Positions 19,758 through 29,982 of a stretch of 64,000 nt of DNA are shown in pieces. Below the pieces are notes generated by a model. The model was not told the DNA's origin. It did not search any database and was given only the letters and a program-made list of their open reading frames with translations. A program made the translations under genes and the position numbers. The stretch comes from Pseudomonas sp. W4I3 (GTDB lineage: Bacteria > Pseudomonadota > Gammaproteobacteria > Pseudomonadales > Pseudomonadaceae), in contig NZ_JAUSXS010000001.1 of NCBI RefSeq assembly GCF_030816195.1, positions 2,689,501-2,753,500 on the forward strand. Direction: 5' to 3'. Every line of letters starts with the position of its first letter. Position 1 is the stretch's first letter.

Positions 19758-20600
19758 CTACAGTCGTCCGGCCAGCAAAGGTAATAATAGCTCGCAGGAC
19801 GCTTTGATTTTTACCTGCAACAGCTCATCCCCGCGGGTCTTGCCCAGGTTGATGGCGATCACCGGCTTGCCCTGTTCCACCATCGCCTTACACAGGCGAA
19901 ACGCCGAATACGCCATCAGCGATGACCCCACCACCAGCAAGCCCTCGGCGTGTTGTACGGCCGCCATCGCCCTGACCGCAGTGGCGGGCGCCACGTTCTC
20001 ACCGAAGAACACGACGTCCGGCTTTAAACGCTCGCCATGGCAATGTGGGCAGTGGGGGACCTGGAAGTGTTCTTCGAAGGTGGGGTCGAGCAAGGTGTCG
20101 CCGTCCGGTGCCTGCACGGCATGGACCTGCGCCAGGTAGGGATTGTCGATGTCCATTTGCCGCTGGATCACATCGCGCGAGCTGCGCAACTGGCAATCCA
20201 GGCACAGCACCCGGTGCAGGCTGCCATGTAACTCGATCACATCATGGCTCCCGGCTTGATCGTGCAGGGTGTCGACGTTTTGGGTGATCAGCCCGCTGAT
20301 GCACCCTTGCGACTGCAGCGTCGCCAACGCCAGGTGCGCCTTGTTCGGTTGCGCAACACGTACCCTCGGCCATCCGAGCATGGCTCGCGCCCAGTAACGA
20401 CGCCGCGCCTGTGCGGTAGCGAGGAACTCCTGATACATCATCGGCGCCTTGCCACGCCTTACGCCTTCGCTGTCGCGGTAATCGGGAATGCCCGACGAAG
20501 TGCTGATGCCGGCGCCGGTCAGTACCACAAAGCGCCGTTCAGCCATTGCCCGATGCAAGGTGTCGAGGTGATCCTCGTGATGTTCCAGCGTGTCGAGCAT
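19758..20600 (-). CDS. Sir2-family NAD-dependent protein deacylase
   Basis: 280 residues with the sirtuin signatures in order: GAGISTSSGIPDYR, TQNVDTLHDQAG, the catalytic His in ELHGS, two zinc pairs (CLDC and CPHC) and GSSLMAYSAFRL. It removes acyl groups from lysines using NAD. The insert between the zinc pairs is longer than in CobB, as in the larger bacterial sirtuins. It is 8 bp after the CBS gene and may be cotranscribed. Confidence 0.92.
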   Translation of the reverse strand: MLDTLEHHEDHLDTLHRAMAERRFVVLTGAGISTSSGIPDYRDSEGVRRGKAPMMYQEFLATAQARRRYWARAMLGWPRVRVAQPNKAHLALATLQSQGCISGLITQNVDTLHDQAGSHDVIELHGSLHRVLCLDCQLRSSRDVIQRQMDIDNPYLAQVHAVQAPDGDTLLDPTFEEHFQVPHCPHCHGERLKPDVVFFGENVAPATAVRAMAAVQHAEGLLVVGSSLMAYSAFRLCKAMVEQGKPVIAINLGKTRGDELLQVKIKASCELLLPLLAGRL

Positions 20601-20608
20601 GGGGTCTC

Positions 20609-21049
20609 CTATTCGCCTCGGATGTACTGCTCCAGCTGTTGGATCAAGGCGGCTTGTTCAGCAATGGCTTCCTTGACCAGGTCGCCGATGGACAGCAGGC
20701 CGAGCAGCTTGCCGTCTTCCACCACCGGGAGGTGGCGCAGGTGACTGTCGGTCATGATGTTCATGCACGCTTCAACCGTCTTGTGGGTATCGACGGTGAT
20801 GACCGGGGAACTCATCACCTCATCGACCCGGGTAGTCACCGACGATAAACCTTTGAGGATGAGTTTGCGTGCGTAATCGCGCTCGCTGATGATGCCTACC
20901 ACGGTGCCGTCCTTGACTACCGGCAAGGCCCCGACGTTTTTCTCGGACATCCGCACCAGTGCTTCGAACACGGTATGGTCCCACTGGATGGTGTGGACGT
21001 CCTGATTCTTCTGATCCTTGGCTTTGAGTAATTCTGCGACGGTTTTCAT
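20609..21049 (-). CDS. CBS-domain pair protein
   Basis: 146 residues made of two CBS domains (MSEKNVGALPVVKDGTVVGI...; ...LPVVEDGKLLGLLSIGDLVKE), the IMPDH-like Bateman module that binds adenine nucleotides. No effector domain is attached. I chose the ATG giving MKTVAELLKAK. It precedes the sirtuin gene; a regulatory link through NAD/AMP is speculation. Confidence 0.88.
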   Translation of the reverse strand: MKTVAELLKAKDQKNQDVHTIQWDHTVFEALVRMSEKNVGALPVVKDGTVVGIISERDYARKLILKGLSSVTTRVDEVMSSPVITVDTHKTVEACMNIMTDSHLRHLPVVEDGKLLGLLSIGDLVKEAIAEQAALIQQLEQYIRGE

Positions 21050-21183
21050 GGCGGCCACTCCGGTGTTGTTGTTAGGTAGTCAGCGATTGCCCCTACAGAA
21101 TCCTAGACGGCCTACGTTGCAGCAAGGTCCAAAGCGGCGTTAAACCCGTCGAAAAGCGTCATTCACCGGTTTTTTTTGCTGTT

Positions 21184-23136
21184 TTACCCGGCACTTGCCG
21201 GTTTTTTCGCCCGTTTGGGGCTGGCCGTGGTCTTGCGTGGCGCGCTATTGCGTTTGTTTTTCCAGGCCGCTGCGCCTTTTTTCGCTGCGGGGCTGGCCGG
21301 GCCGGTGATGGTCATGCGCATGCCGTTGCAGCGAGCCACCTGCTTGCTCATCCAGGCGGCTTGTTTGGCGACGAACTCTTCCAGGCTCATTTCGCCGCTT
21401 TGTACCATGTCCAGCGCCTGCTCCCAGATAGCGGTGGTACCGGGATCGGCGATGGCCCGAGGCACTGCGTCAATCAGGCTGAACGCCGCCGGGGTGGCCG
21501 ACAGCGCCTTGCCGTTTTTCACCAGGTAGCCTCGGTCCAGCAGGCCCTGGATAATCCCGGCGCGAGTGGCTTCGGTGCCTATGCCCGTGGTGTCCTTGAG
21601 CTTCTGCTTGAGCAATGGATCCTCCACCAGCTTGGCGACGTTTTTCATCGCTTTGATCAGGTCGCCTTCGGTAAAGGGCTTGGGCGGTTGGGTCCACAGG
21701 TCCTTGAGGTTGACCTTGGCCACGGCGCAGTCCTGGCCCTGCACCAGCATCGGCAAGGCCTGAGGTGCGGGCGCTTCCCTGCCTTTGGCGGGTGCGAGGG
21801 CTTCGGGCAGTGCGCGTTTCCAGCCCGGTTCGATGACGACTTTGCCCACCGCGCGCAGCGCCTGGCGGGCACAGTCGAAATCCGCCTGGGTCCGGTCGTA
21901 TTCATGGTTGGGCAAAAATTGCGCAAGGTAGCGCGCGCGTATCAGCGTGTAGACCGCGCGAGGCTTGCCGGTGAGTTGGGCGACGTCCTTGCCGGCTCCG
22001 GTGGGAATAATACCGTGGTGGGCGCTGACCTTGGCGTCGTTCCAGGCGCGTGAGCGACGAGCAGGGTCGATGTAGTTCATCAGCTCGCCCACGGCTGCAT
22101 CCGCGCGGCCGAGTGCGGCGAGAATCTTCGGCGCTTCGCTGTGCTGGCTCAACGGCAGATAGCCGCAATCGCTGCGCGGGTAGGTGATGACCTTGTGGGT
22201 TTCGTAGAGGGATTGGGCAATATCCAGGGTTTCCTGGGCGCCGAGGCCGAGCTTCTTGGAGCAGATTTCCTGCAGGGTGCCGAGGTCGAAGGGCAGGGGG
22301 GCGACCTCACGCATGCGCTCGGTGCGCAGCTTCACCAGGCGCGCGCTGGCTGCGTGGGCCATGGCATCGGCGGCGTCCCGGGCCAGTTGCGGATTCAGGC
22401 AGCGGCCCTGGTCATCGCAGGCATCGGCGGCGGCGCGCCATTGGGCGGTGAAGGTCATGCGCTCGTGGAGCAGGTCTACATCGATGGCCCAATACGCCAC
22501 GGGTACGAAATCGGCGATGCTGCGGTCACGGTCGACCACCAGCCGCAAGGTGGGGGTTTGCACGCGGCCTACCGGCAATACGCCCTGATAGCCGGATTGG
22601 CGCCCGAGCAAGGTGAACAGGCGGCTCATGTTCATGCCGATCAGCCAGTCGGCGCGGGAGCGGCCCAGGGCCGAGTGATACAGGCTGAAGGTCTGCGCAC
22701 CGGGCTTGAGCGCGGCCAGGGCCTTGCGGATGGAGGCATCGTCCAGCGCCGACAACCATAACCGCTGGATCGGCCCGCGATAACGGCAATGTTCTACCAG
22801 TTCGCGGGCGATCATCTCGCCCTCACGGTCGGCGTCGGTCGCGATCACCAGTTCCCTGGCTTCCCCCAGCAGGCGCTTGACCGCCTTGAACTGGCTGGCG
22901 GTCTTGGGTTTGACCTGCATCTTCCATTTTTCCGGGACGATCGGCAGGTCGGCGAGCACCCAGCGTTTGTATTTGGCGTCATACGCGTCAGGCGGGGCGG
23001 TTTCCAGCAGGTGGCCGATGCACCAGGTGACTGTGACTCCGTTGCCCAGCCAGCATCCATCGCCCCGGCGATTGGCGCCGAGCACGGCCGCGATGTCCTT
23101 GGCCTGGGAGGGTTTTTCACAGAGGTACAGCTGCAT
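21184..23136 (-). CDS. topB: DNA topoisomerase III
   Basis: 650 residues. The TOPRIM domain is at the start (LYLCEKPSQAKDIA; ATDADREGEMIARE), the active Tyr lies in VITYPRSDCGYLP, and the C-terminus is Lys/Ala-rich, likely DNA-binding. Type IA topoisomerase III decatenates replication intermediates. Length is normal. The second ATG (MQLYLCEKP) fits the family best. Confidence 0.95.
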   Translation of the reverse strand: MQLYLCEKPSQAKDIAAVLGANRRGDGCWLGNGVTVTWCIGHLLETAPPDAYDAKYKRWVLADLPIVPEKWKMQVKPKTASQFKAVKRLLGEARELVIATDADREGEMIARELVEHCRYRGPIQRLWLSALDDASIRKALAALKPGAQTFSLYHSALGRSRADWLIGMNMSRLFTLLGRQSGYQGVLPVGRVQTPTLRLVVDRDRSIADFVPVAYWAIDVDLLHERMTFTAQWRAAADACDDQGRCLNPQLARDAADAMAHAASARLVKLRTERMREVAPLPFDLGTLQEICSKKLGLGAQETLDIAQSLYETHKVITYPRSDCGYLPLSQHSEAPKILAALGRADAAVGELMNYIDPARRSRAWNDAKVSAHHGIIPTGAGKDVAQLTGKPRAVYTLIRARYLAQFLPNHEYDRTQADFDCARQALRAVGKVVIEPGWKRALPEALAPAKGREAPAPQALPMLVQGQDCAVAKVNLKDLWTQPPKPFTEGDLIKAMKNVAKLVEDPLLKQKLKDTTGIGTEATRAGIIQGLLDRGYLVKNGKALSATPAAFSLIDAVPRAIADPGTTAIWEQALDMVQSGEMSLEEFVAKQAAWMSKQVARCNGMRMTITGPASPAAKKGAAAWKNKRNSAPRKTTASPKRAKKPASAG

Positions 23137-23248
23137 GGTCGTCACATCAGATCAGGTTGATGCCTGGAAGGATGCTTAGTCAGAGAGATTTGAGCAACCA
23201 TTATCTGTATGGATGTACAGCAATTTGTGTGGGCACTGCAAAGCAAAT

Positions 23249-23336
23249 GTGGGAGGGGGCTTGCTCCCGATAGCGGTGGGCCAGTCAGCGTTGCGTTGAC
23301 TGAGCGACTGCTATCGGGAGCAAGCCCCCTCCCACA
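23249..23336. repeat. REP doublet, family B copy 1
   Basis: Inverted copies of TGTGGGAGGGGGCTTGCTCC flank about 45 bp, with inner CGATAGC arms. The same unit occurs at 37404-37492. It is a second REP family, distinct from the GTAGGAGCGAG family. Confidence 0.85.
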
Positions 23337-23361
23337 GGGGATTTGCGGTGTTTAAACGAAA

Positions 23362-24984
23362 TCAGTTGTTGTCGATGTCTACATGCCGGGTTTCTTTGAG
23401 GCAGAACAAGCCGACCACCAGGCTGACGCCGGTCACCACCACCGGGTACCACAAGCCGTAGAAGATATCGCCGGTGTACACCACCAAGGCAAACGACACG
23501 GTCGGCAGGAACCCGCCAAACCAGCCGTTACCGATGTGGTAGGGCAGCGACATCGAGGTGTAGCGGATACGGGTCGGGAACAGCTCCACCATCAGCGCCG
23601 CCAAGGGGCCGTAGCACATGGCGGCGATCAGGATCAGTGCGACGATCAGCACCACCACCATCACCTTGTTGACCTGCGCCATGTCCGCCGAACTCGGATA
23701 ACCGGCCAGGGCCACCGCGCCGCGCAGTGCCGCTTCATCAAAGCCATCGATACGCACGTCACCGACGCTGACTTGCACCGGCGCGCCGGCCGGGGCTGCA
23801 ACGCTGCTGTACGGCAGGCCCTGTTTGACCAGGAAGGTCTTGACCTTGTCGCACGGGCTGTCAAAGCGCGCCTTGCCCACCGGGTCGAACTGGAAGGTGC
23901 AGGTGGCCGGGTCGGCCTGCACGGTAATCGGTGCCTGCTGGCTGGCCTGGTCCATCGCCGGGTTGGTGTAGTGCGCCAGGCTCTTGAAAATCGGGAAATA
24001 CAGGAAGGTCGCCAGCAGCAGGCCCAGCATCAGCACCGGCTTGCGCCCAACCTTGTCCGACAGCCAACCAAACAGGATGAAGAACGGCGCGCCGATCACC
24101 ACGCTGATAATCAGCAGCATGTTGGCCAGGGCCGGGTCCATCTTCAGGAACTGGGTGAGGAAGAACAGCACATAAAACTGCGCCGCATAAAAGGTCACCG
24201 CCTGCCCGCCGTTGATGCTGAACAGCGCGATCAGGACAACTTTGAGGTTTTCCCATTTACCGAACGACTCGCGGATCGGTGCCTTGCTGGCCTTGCCTTC
24301 CTCTTTCATTTTCAGGAATGCCGGCGATTCGTGCAGGCTCATGCGAATCCAGGTGGAGATACCCAGCAACACGATGGAAAACAGGAACGGAATGCGCCAG
24401 CCCCACACCTCGAACTGGTCGCCGGTGAAGTAACGGCAGGCCAGCACCACCAGCAACGACAGCAACAGGCCGAGGGTGGCGGTGGATTGAATCCAGCTGG
24501 TGTGCAAGCCACGTTTGTCAGCGGGGGCATGCTCGGCAACATAGGTGGCGGCGCCGCCGTATTCGCCGCCGAGGGCCAGGCCCTGCAGCATGCGCAGCAG
24601 GATCAGGATGATCGGCGCAGCGATGCCGATGCTGGCATAGGTCGGCAACAGACCCACGCAAAAGGTGGCCACGCCCATCAGAATGATGGTGACGAGGAAA
24701 GTGTACTTACGCCCGATCATGTCGCCCAGGCGGCCGAATACCAACGCGCCGAAGGGCCGCACCACAAAGCCTGCGGCGAACGCCATCAGCGCGAAGATGA
24801 AGGCCGTGGTGTCGTTGACCCCGGCGAAGAACTGCTTGCTGATCACCGCCGCGAGGGCGCCGTAGAGGAAAAAGTCATACCACTCGAACACCGTCCCGAG
24901 GGACGAGGCGAAAATGACTTTCTTCGAGTCGTTGCTGGTGCTCGCATCCATCGCCGAGCCCAGGGGTTGAGCATGTTCTGACAT
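23362..24984 (-). CDS. MHS-type MFS metabolite:H+ symporter
   Basis: 540 residues, 12 transmembrane helices. The start region VFEWYDFFLYG and the loop motif GRLGDMIGRKYTF place it in the metabolite:H+ symporter group. A periplasm-facing insert of about 90 residues with three Cys-containing segments (including DPATCTFQF and SPCDKVKTF) separates late helices, as in a Pseudomonas subgroup. Start chosen at MSEHAQPLG with GAGGG upstream. It follows a GMC oxidoreductase on the same strand, so the pair may import and oxidise one substrate. Confidence 0.88.
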   Translation of the reverse strand: MSEHAQPLGSAMDASTSNDSKKVIFASSLGTVFEWYDFFLYGALAAVISKQFFAGVNDTTAFIFALMAFAAGFVVRPFGALVFGRLGDMIGRKYTFLVTIILMGVATFCVGLLPTYASIGIAAPIILILLRMLQGLALGGEYGGAATYVAEHAPADKRGLHTSWIQSTATLGLLLSLLVVLACRYFTGDQFEVWGWRIPFLFSIVLLGISTWIRMSLHESPAFLKMKEEGKASKAPIRESFGKWENLKVVLIALFSINGGQAVTFYAAQFYVLFFLTQFLKMDPALANMLLIISVVIGAPFFILFGWLSDKVGRKPVLMLGLLLATFLYFPIFKSLAHYTNPAMDQASQQAPITVQADPATCTFQFDPVGKARFDSPCDKVKTFLVKQGLPYSSVAAPAGAPVQVSVGDVRIDGFDEAALRGAVALAGYPSSADMAQVNKVMVVVLIVALILIAAMCYGPLAALMVELFPTRIRYTSMSLPYHIGNGWFGGFLPTVSFALVVYTGDIFYGLWYPVVVTGVSLVVGLFCLKETRHVDIDNN

Positions 24985-25049
24985 CGGGTAGCCCTCACAG
25001 TGATTATTTATTGTTGTTCCACTGTCGGCGCCAGGTGCGGCGCCGCTAT

Positions 25050-26696
25050 TCAGATTGCGTGAACCATTTCTCTCTCCGGGGCGAGGCTCCTTGTGTTCGG
25101 TGAAAGGATCAGTTGCGCGGCTTTCTCGGCGATCATCAGCGTCGGCGAGCAAGTGTTGCCCGAGGTGATGCTTGGCATGATCGAGGCATCGGCAATGCGC
25201 AGGCCCGGTACGCCGTGCACGCGCAGCTGTGCGTCGACCACCGCGTCCTTGTCTGCGCCCATGCGGCAGGTGCCCACCGGATGGAAGATGGTCGTGCCGA
25301 TGCGCGCCGCAGCCTCGTGAAGCTGTTCTTCGGTTTGCAGGGCGTCACCGGGCAAATATTCAACCGGCTTGAACTGGCTCAGGGCGGGGGCGGCCACGAT
25401 CCGTCGCGTCAGGCGGATGGCGTCGGCGGCCACGCGCAGGTCCTGCGGGTGGCTGAGGTAGTTGGGCTGGATCAGCGGCGCATCCGCCGGGTTGGCCGAG
25501 CGGATATCGATGCGCCCGCGGCTCTGCGGTCGCAGGTCGCAGACCGACGCGGTAAAGGCCGGGAACGCATGCAGCGGTTCGCCAAAACGCTCCAGGGACA
25601 GTGGCTGCACATGGTATTCAAGGTTGGCCGAGGTCTGCTCCGGCCCGGAGCGGGCAAACGCGCCAAGCTGGCTGGGCGCCATCGACAACGGCCCGCTGCG
25701 GTCGTACAGGTAGCGCAGGCCCATGCCCATCTTGCCCCAGACGGTGCCGGCGATCTGGTTCAGGGTGCGGGCGTTTTCCAACTTGTAGATCAGGCGCAGT
25801 TGCAGGTGGTCTTGCAGGTTGCCACCGACGCCCGGCAGTTCATGGACCACATCGATGCCCAGGGGCTTGAGCACATGGGCGGGGCCGATACCCGAGCGTT
25901 GCAGAATGCCCGGCGAGCCAACGGCACCGGCGCACAACACGATTTCCTTGCGCGCTTTCCAGCTCAGTTGCTGGCCGTGCTGACGTCCGACGACCTGAGA
26001 CGCGCGGCCGTTTTCCAGCACCACGCGGTCGACCTCTACCTCAGTCAGTACGGTCAGGTTGGGCCGCTGGCGCACCGGTTTGAGAAACGCCTTGGCCGCA
26101 TTCCAGCGCACCCCGGCCTTCTGGTTGACCTGGAAATAACCGCAGCCTTCGTTATCGCCCTGGTTGAAGTCGCTGGTGTTAGCGATGCCGCTTTGTTTGG
26201 CTGCCTCGCGAAACGCGTCCAGGATCGGCCACGACAGACGCTGCTGCTCGACGCGCCATTCGCCGCCGTCGCTGTGGAACGGCGACGTGCCGGCGAAATG
26301 GTTTTCGCTGTGCTTGAACAGCGGTAAGACGTCATCCCAGGCCCATCCGGGGTTACCCTGCGCCGCCCAGCCGTCATAGTCGCGGGCCTGGCCGCGCATG
26401 TAGATCATGCCGTTGATGGAGGAGCAACCCCCCAGTACCTTGCCGCGCGGGTAACTCAGGGCGCGGCCTTGCAGGCCTGCCTGGGCTTCGGTCTTGAAGC
26501 ACCAGTCGGTGCGCGGGTTGCCGATGCAGAACAGGTAGCCGACGGGAATATGAATCCAGGGGTAGTTATCGCGACCACCGGCCTCCAGCAGCAGGACGCG
26601 ATGGGCCGGGTTGGCGGACAGACGATTGGCCAGCAAGCAGCCAGCGGGGCCGGCGCCGACGATTACATAATCGTATTCAGCAGTTGCAATGGGCAT
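25050..26696 (-). CDS. GMC-family FAD-dependent alcohol/choline dehydrogenase-like
   Basis: 548 residues with the FAD-binding start VIVGAGPAGCLLANRLS, GGRDNYPWIHIPVG, the GMC signature GKVLGGCSSINGMIYMRG, and the C-terminal catalytic block HPVGTCRMG. It oxidises an alcohol group to an aldehyde; substrate unknown. It is divergent from a LysR gene and upstream of an MHS transporter, so substrate-induced control by that LysR protein is likely. Confidence 0.9.
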   Translation of the reverse strand: MPIATAEYDYVIVGAGPAGCLLANRLSANPAHRVLLLEAGGRDNYPWIHIPVGYLFCIGNPRTDWCFKTEAQAGLQGRALSYPRGKVLGGCSSINGMIYMRGQARDYDGWAAQGNPGWAWDDVLPLFKHSENHFAGTSPFHSDGGEWRVEQQRLSWPILDAFREAAKQSGIANTSDFNQGDNEGCGYFQVNQKAGVRWNAAKAFLKPVRQRPNLTVLTEVEVDRVVLENGRASQVVGRQHGQQLSWKARKEIVLCAGAVGSPGILQRSGIGPAHVLKPLGIDVVHELPGVGGNLQDHLQLRLIYKLENARTLNQIAGTVWGKMGMGLRYLYDRSGPLSMAPSQLGAFARSGPEQTSANLEYHVQPLSLERFGEPLHAFPAFTASVCDLRPQSRGRIDIRSANPADAPLIQPNYLSHPQDLRVAADAIRLTRRIVAAPALSQFKPVEYLPGDALQTEEQLHEAAARIGTTIFHPVGTCRMGADKDAVVDAQLRVHGVPGLRIADASIMPSITSGNTCSPTLMIAEKAAQLILSPNTRSLAPEREMVHAI

Positions 26697-26826
26697 CTGT
26701 GGGTCTCGCTTGTTTTTCTTATTGGCTCCATCCTAGTTGTTAGTTTTCGTCTTAAAAATGTTAGTTTTTGCCCAGCTGCTGTGCGTTTTTAAACAGCATG
26801 GCCCATGGGTTGGCGATGGAGGCGGT

Positions 26827-27720
26827 ATGTTCGACTGGAATGACCTGCGGTTTTTTCTCGAGTTGCAGCGCAGCGGCCGCTTGCTCACCGCCGCGCAACG
26901 TCTGAAAACCACGCATGCCACCGTGGCCCGGCATATCGAAGCCATCGAAAAAAGCCTCGGTACTGCGCTGTTTGTGCAGCATGCCCAGGGCTATGAGTTG
27001 ACGCCGTCTGGTGAAGCCCTGCTCAAGCATGCCGAAGCCATGGAAAACGTGGCGCTGCTGGCGGAAGACGAACTCACCCATTCTGCGGCGCCCCTGGGCA
27101 AGATTCGTCTCGGTGTGGCGGAGGGCCTGGGGGTGATGTTCCTTGCCGGTCGCATGGGTGGGCTGTTTGAGCGCTATCCGGGGTTGGAAGTGGAACTGGT
27201 CGCGGTGCCGCGCTTTGTCAGCATCCTTAATCGCGAAGCGGAAATCAGCATTCACCTGGAACGCCCCAGCGTCGATCAACTGGTCACCCGCAAACTCACC
27301 GATTACCGCCTGGCGCTGTATGCCAGCCGCGCTTACCTTGAGCGCCATCCACCGATTGAAAAACGCGAAGACCTCGCGGCCCATTCATGGATCGATTACG
27401 TCGACGACTTGCTGTTCAGCCAGGAATTGAAGTTCCTCAGCAGTTTCTGCCGCAACCCCAAAGTGGTGTTCCACAGCACCAGCGTGATTGCCCAGCACCA
27501 GGCTGCGCGGTCGGGTTTGGGCATCGCGGTATTGCCGTGTTTCATGGCGGCGGGCGATGCGGACTTGGTGCCGTTGTTGCCGGCGGAGAGCATCCAGCGT
27601 AGCTACTGGATCAGTTCGCGTCGGGAGTTGCACAAGTCGGTGCGGTTGCGGGTGTTGTGGGATTACCTGGTGGAGATGTGCGCGCGGGAGCAGAAACTAT
27701 TGCTCGGTGAAGCTGACTGA
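26827..27720 (+). CDS. LysR-type regulator divergent from the GMC gene
   Basis: 297 residues: a helix-turn-helix at the start (MFDWNDLRFFLELQRSG...THATVARHIEAIE) and an effector domain. The ATG at 26827 is preceded by GGAGGC at good spacing; the longer frame lacks this. The 130-bp divergent region is AT-rich (TGTTAGTTTT) and should hold its operator. Confidence 0.87.
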   Translation: MFDWNDLRFFLELQRSGRLLTAAQRLKTTHATVARHIEAIEKSLGTALFVQHAQGYELTPSGEALLKHAEAMENVALLAEDELTHSAAPLGKIRLGVAEGLGVMFLAGRMGGLFERYPGLEVELVAVPRFVSILNREAEISIHLERPSVDQLVTRKLTDYRLALYASRAYLERHPPIEKREDLAAHSWIDYVDDLLFSQELKFLSSFCRNPKVVFHSTSVIAQHQAARSGLGIAVLPCFMAAGDADLVPLLPAESIQRSYWISSRRELHKSVRLRVLWDYLVEMCAREQKLLLGEAD

Positions 27721-27779
27721 CCAAACCGAATCGAAAAGGTGGGAAGGGCTTGCCATTCAGTTGAGCGAAATTGGCCACT

Positions 27780-27874
27780 TGTAGGAGCGTGCTCGCGAAA
27801 AACGTCCAGGCAACGCGTTCATTCTGAATAAGCGCAGGGGCCCTGAGTTCTTCGCGAGCAAGCTCGCTCCTACA
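27780..27874. repeat. REP doublet, family A copy 3
   Basis: Same arms as at 3417-3516 with the central sequence reversed, so the whole unit lies in the opposite orientation; the left arm is shortened (GTAGGAGCGTGCTCGCG). Confidence 0.85.
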
Positions 27875-27938
27875 AAAAGCCTGACCGGTATCAGGGCTTG
27901 CCCCTCCCACATCTGAAGCCCGTTGTGTCAGGCAGCGC

Positions 27939-29801
27939 TTAGAGTTTCACCACCTGATGCACCTGCTCGGCACAGGCGCGGGCTTCGTCAATCATCTGGC
28001 CGAATGCATCGCTGACCACTTCATCATGGGTCAACCAACGCTTTTTCTGGGTCAGGCGAAAGCGATAACGCAAGGTGCCATCCTCCCGTTTTTTACCGTC
28101 CAGGTCCAGGTCGTACCAAGGCGAGCGCAGCTGGCAACCGGGGATGGCTTTTTCCATCTGCCCGCCAGTGAGGGTGTAGCGGTATTCATAGATTTCGGGG
28201 TTGTCCAGATACAGGTCGGCCTGTTGTCCCAGGCGCCGGTAATTGATGAAGACTTCCCAGCGATCGTTCAAGAACGGGTCGGTGTACACGTAGTCATTGC
28301 CCAGTTTTTCCAGGGCGCGTTGATCGTTCATCCGCGCGTTGACGCTGTAGCCGTCGTGCACCACAAATGCAGTAGGTTGGCGCGTGATCCGGCAGTCGGT
28401 GATGTCGCTGCCGAAGTTGGCGCAGATGTTTTGGTCGGTTGCGGTGCTGCCTTGCTGACGGTCGGCGACGCTGAGTTGCATCAGCTGCAGGCGATTGAAG
28501 GTGATGGTGGCCTCGACCGCGCCATCACCTTGCTCACCCAACTGCACGTGTTTGTCCAGGCGCAGTGCGACGTGGGGGCGTTCCAGTGGAATGTGTTCCT
28601 CGCGCACCTGGCCCTTGGCATCGTTGACCAGCACCCAGCGGTCCTGAATGTCGGGCATGGTTTGACCGGGCGCGAAGACCGGGTTGGTCGGATCGAGCCA
28701 CCACACCTGGCCGTTCACTTCGGCACGCACGATGACGTGATTCGGTGCCAGGGGGCCCGGAATCAGCAGGTCGTCCACCACATCGCCGCGACTGACCCAC
28801 GCCGTCTCGGCCTTGATGCCCGCGGCCTTGAGCATGGCCGTCAGCAGGGTAGCCAGATCCTTGCAGTCGCCATAGCCATGCTGCTCGATTTCCTCCAGCT
28901 CGAACGGCACATAGCCGCGCACGGTGGCGCGCCAGTCGCCCAGGTAACGGTAGTGATCGTTGATGTACTGCATCAGCGCGGCGACTTGTTCTGCCGGGGC
29001 CAACGTGCTCGCCGTGGCGACGGCCGCAGCGGCGTGTGGCGGCAGGTTGGCGCCGAGAATCTGGTTGTAGCGCTGGGCGAAATCGCCGAAATAGGCCTGG
29101 CGCTCAAGCGCGCTGCCCAGTTCCAGGCGTGGGATGCGCAGCACTGCCGAGCCGGACGGTTCATTCACGTAGTTGAGATAGACCGGTTTTTTTTGCACCA
29201 CGTCCAGCGTCTTGCTATCGGCCGACGGCTTCACCTCGAAGTTATCGAACAGTTCACTGCGCCACTGGATTGGCCGCTCGGCAGTGAAGCGCGCCTTGAA
29301 GCGGTCATGACGGGCCGGGCTGGGGTCTAACTTGAGCACATAGTGGAACTGGGTCACCAGTGGCTTGGCGGCGAAATGCTCGCGCACGGTGTAACGGATT
29401 TGCGTGCCTACACGCAGGTTCGGGAAGGCCAGGGAGGTTTGCTGGTCGCGGCCGAAACCCTTGTCCGGGTTGGGCGCTGTGCGTGTGTCGATCTGCGTGG
29501 CGGCCAGGGCGATTGGTTTGGCTCCGGGTTGGGTGGTTTGCGCGCTGATCACTTCAAACCTGTCACCTTCGGAATAATCGAAGTCGATGCGCGAAAGCAT
29601 TTCGCGGCCGTTGGGTTTGAGGATCGTGTACTGGTAAGTGGTGGTGCAGTCGGTGCTGGCGTCGAGGTTGAAGTGACAATGCAATTCAGTGTCGCTGGCC
29701 AGCGGGGCCTCAGCGATGGGTTGCAGGGCAGCGCAGACGGAATGGGAAACCAGCCCCAGACTGATGGCAATCAGTGGGCGATGAAACGAAAAACGGTACA
29801 T
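27939..29801 (-). CDS. Exported DUF3857/transglutaminase-like protein
   Basis: 620 residues with a signal peptide (MYRFSFHRPLIAISLG...VCAALQ). An N-terminal DUF3857 beta-rich domain is followed by a transglutaminase-like core: the Cys region YGDCKDLATLLTAMLKAAGI, then HVIVRAEVNGQVWWLDPT supplying His and Asp. Such proteins are thought to be periplasmic, cysteine-protease-like; substrates are unknown. It stands alone. Confidence 0.85.
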   Translation of the reverse strand: MYRFSFHRPLIAISLGLVSHSVCAALQPIAEAPLASDTELHCHFNLDASTDCTTTYQYTILKPNGREMLSRIDFDYSEGDRFEVISAQTTQPGAKPIALAATQIDTRTAPNPDKGFGRDQQTSLAFPNLRVGTQIRYTVREHFAAKPLVTQFHYVLKLDPSPARHDRFKARFTAERPIQWRSELFDNFEVKPSADSKTLDVVQKKPVYLNYVNEPSGSAVLRIPRLELGSALERQAYFGDFAQRYNQILGANLPPHAAAAVATASTLAPAEQVAALMQYINDHYRYLGDWRATVRGYVPFELEEIEQHGYGDCKDLATLLTAMLKAAGIKAETAWVSRGDVVDDLLIPGPLAPNHVIVRAEVNGQVWWLDPTNPVFAPGQTMPDIQDRWVLVNDAKGQVREEHIPLERPHVALRLDKHVQLGEQGDGAVEATITFNRLQLMQLSVADRQQGSTATDQNICANFGSDITDCRITRQPTAFVVHDGYSVNARMNDQRALEKLGNDYVYTDPFLNDRWEVFINYRRLGQQADLYLDNPEIYEYRYTLTGGQMEKAIPGCQLRSPWYDLDLDGKKREDGTLRYRFRLTQKKRWLTHDEVVSDAFGQMIDEARACAEQVHQVVKL

Positions 29802-29982
29802 GGGCGCCTCGGATGACACAGTGGAACAACTACCCGACGGGCAGTGAGAAGGTGCCGGATGATAATTGCTCTCAACGGCGAAATCCAGGATTGTTCGACA
29901 ATTTATCCGCCTGAAAGGCCCGTGCTAGAGCCTTTTCCTGGATTTCAGTCAGATATTTCTGACTTGGGGCGCGGTGTTTGTT

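Noticed and set aside
19469..19807. 112-aa plus-strand frame
   Set aside because: Runs through a half REP and into the antisense of the sirtuin gene; no ribosome site.
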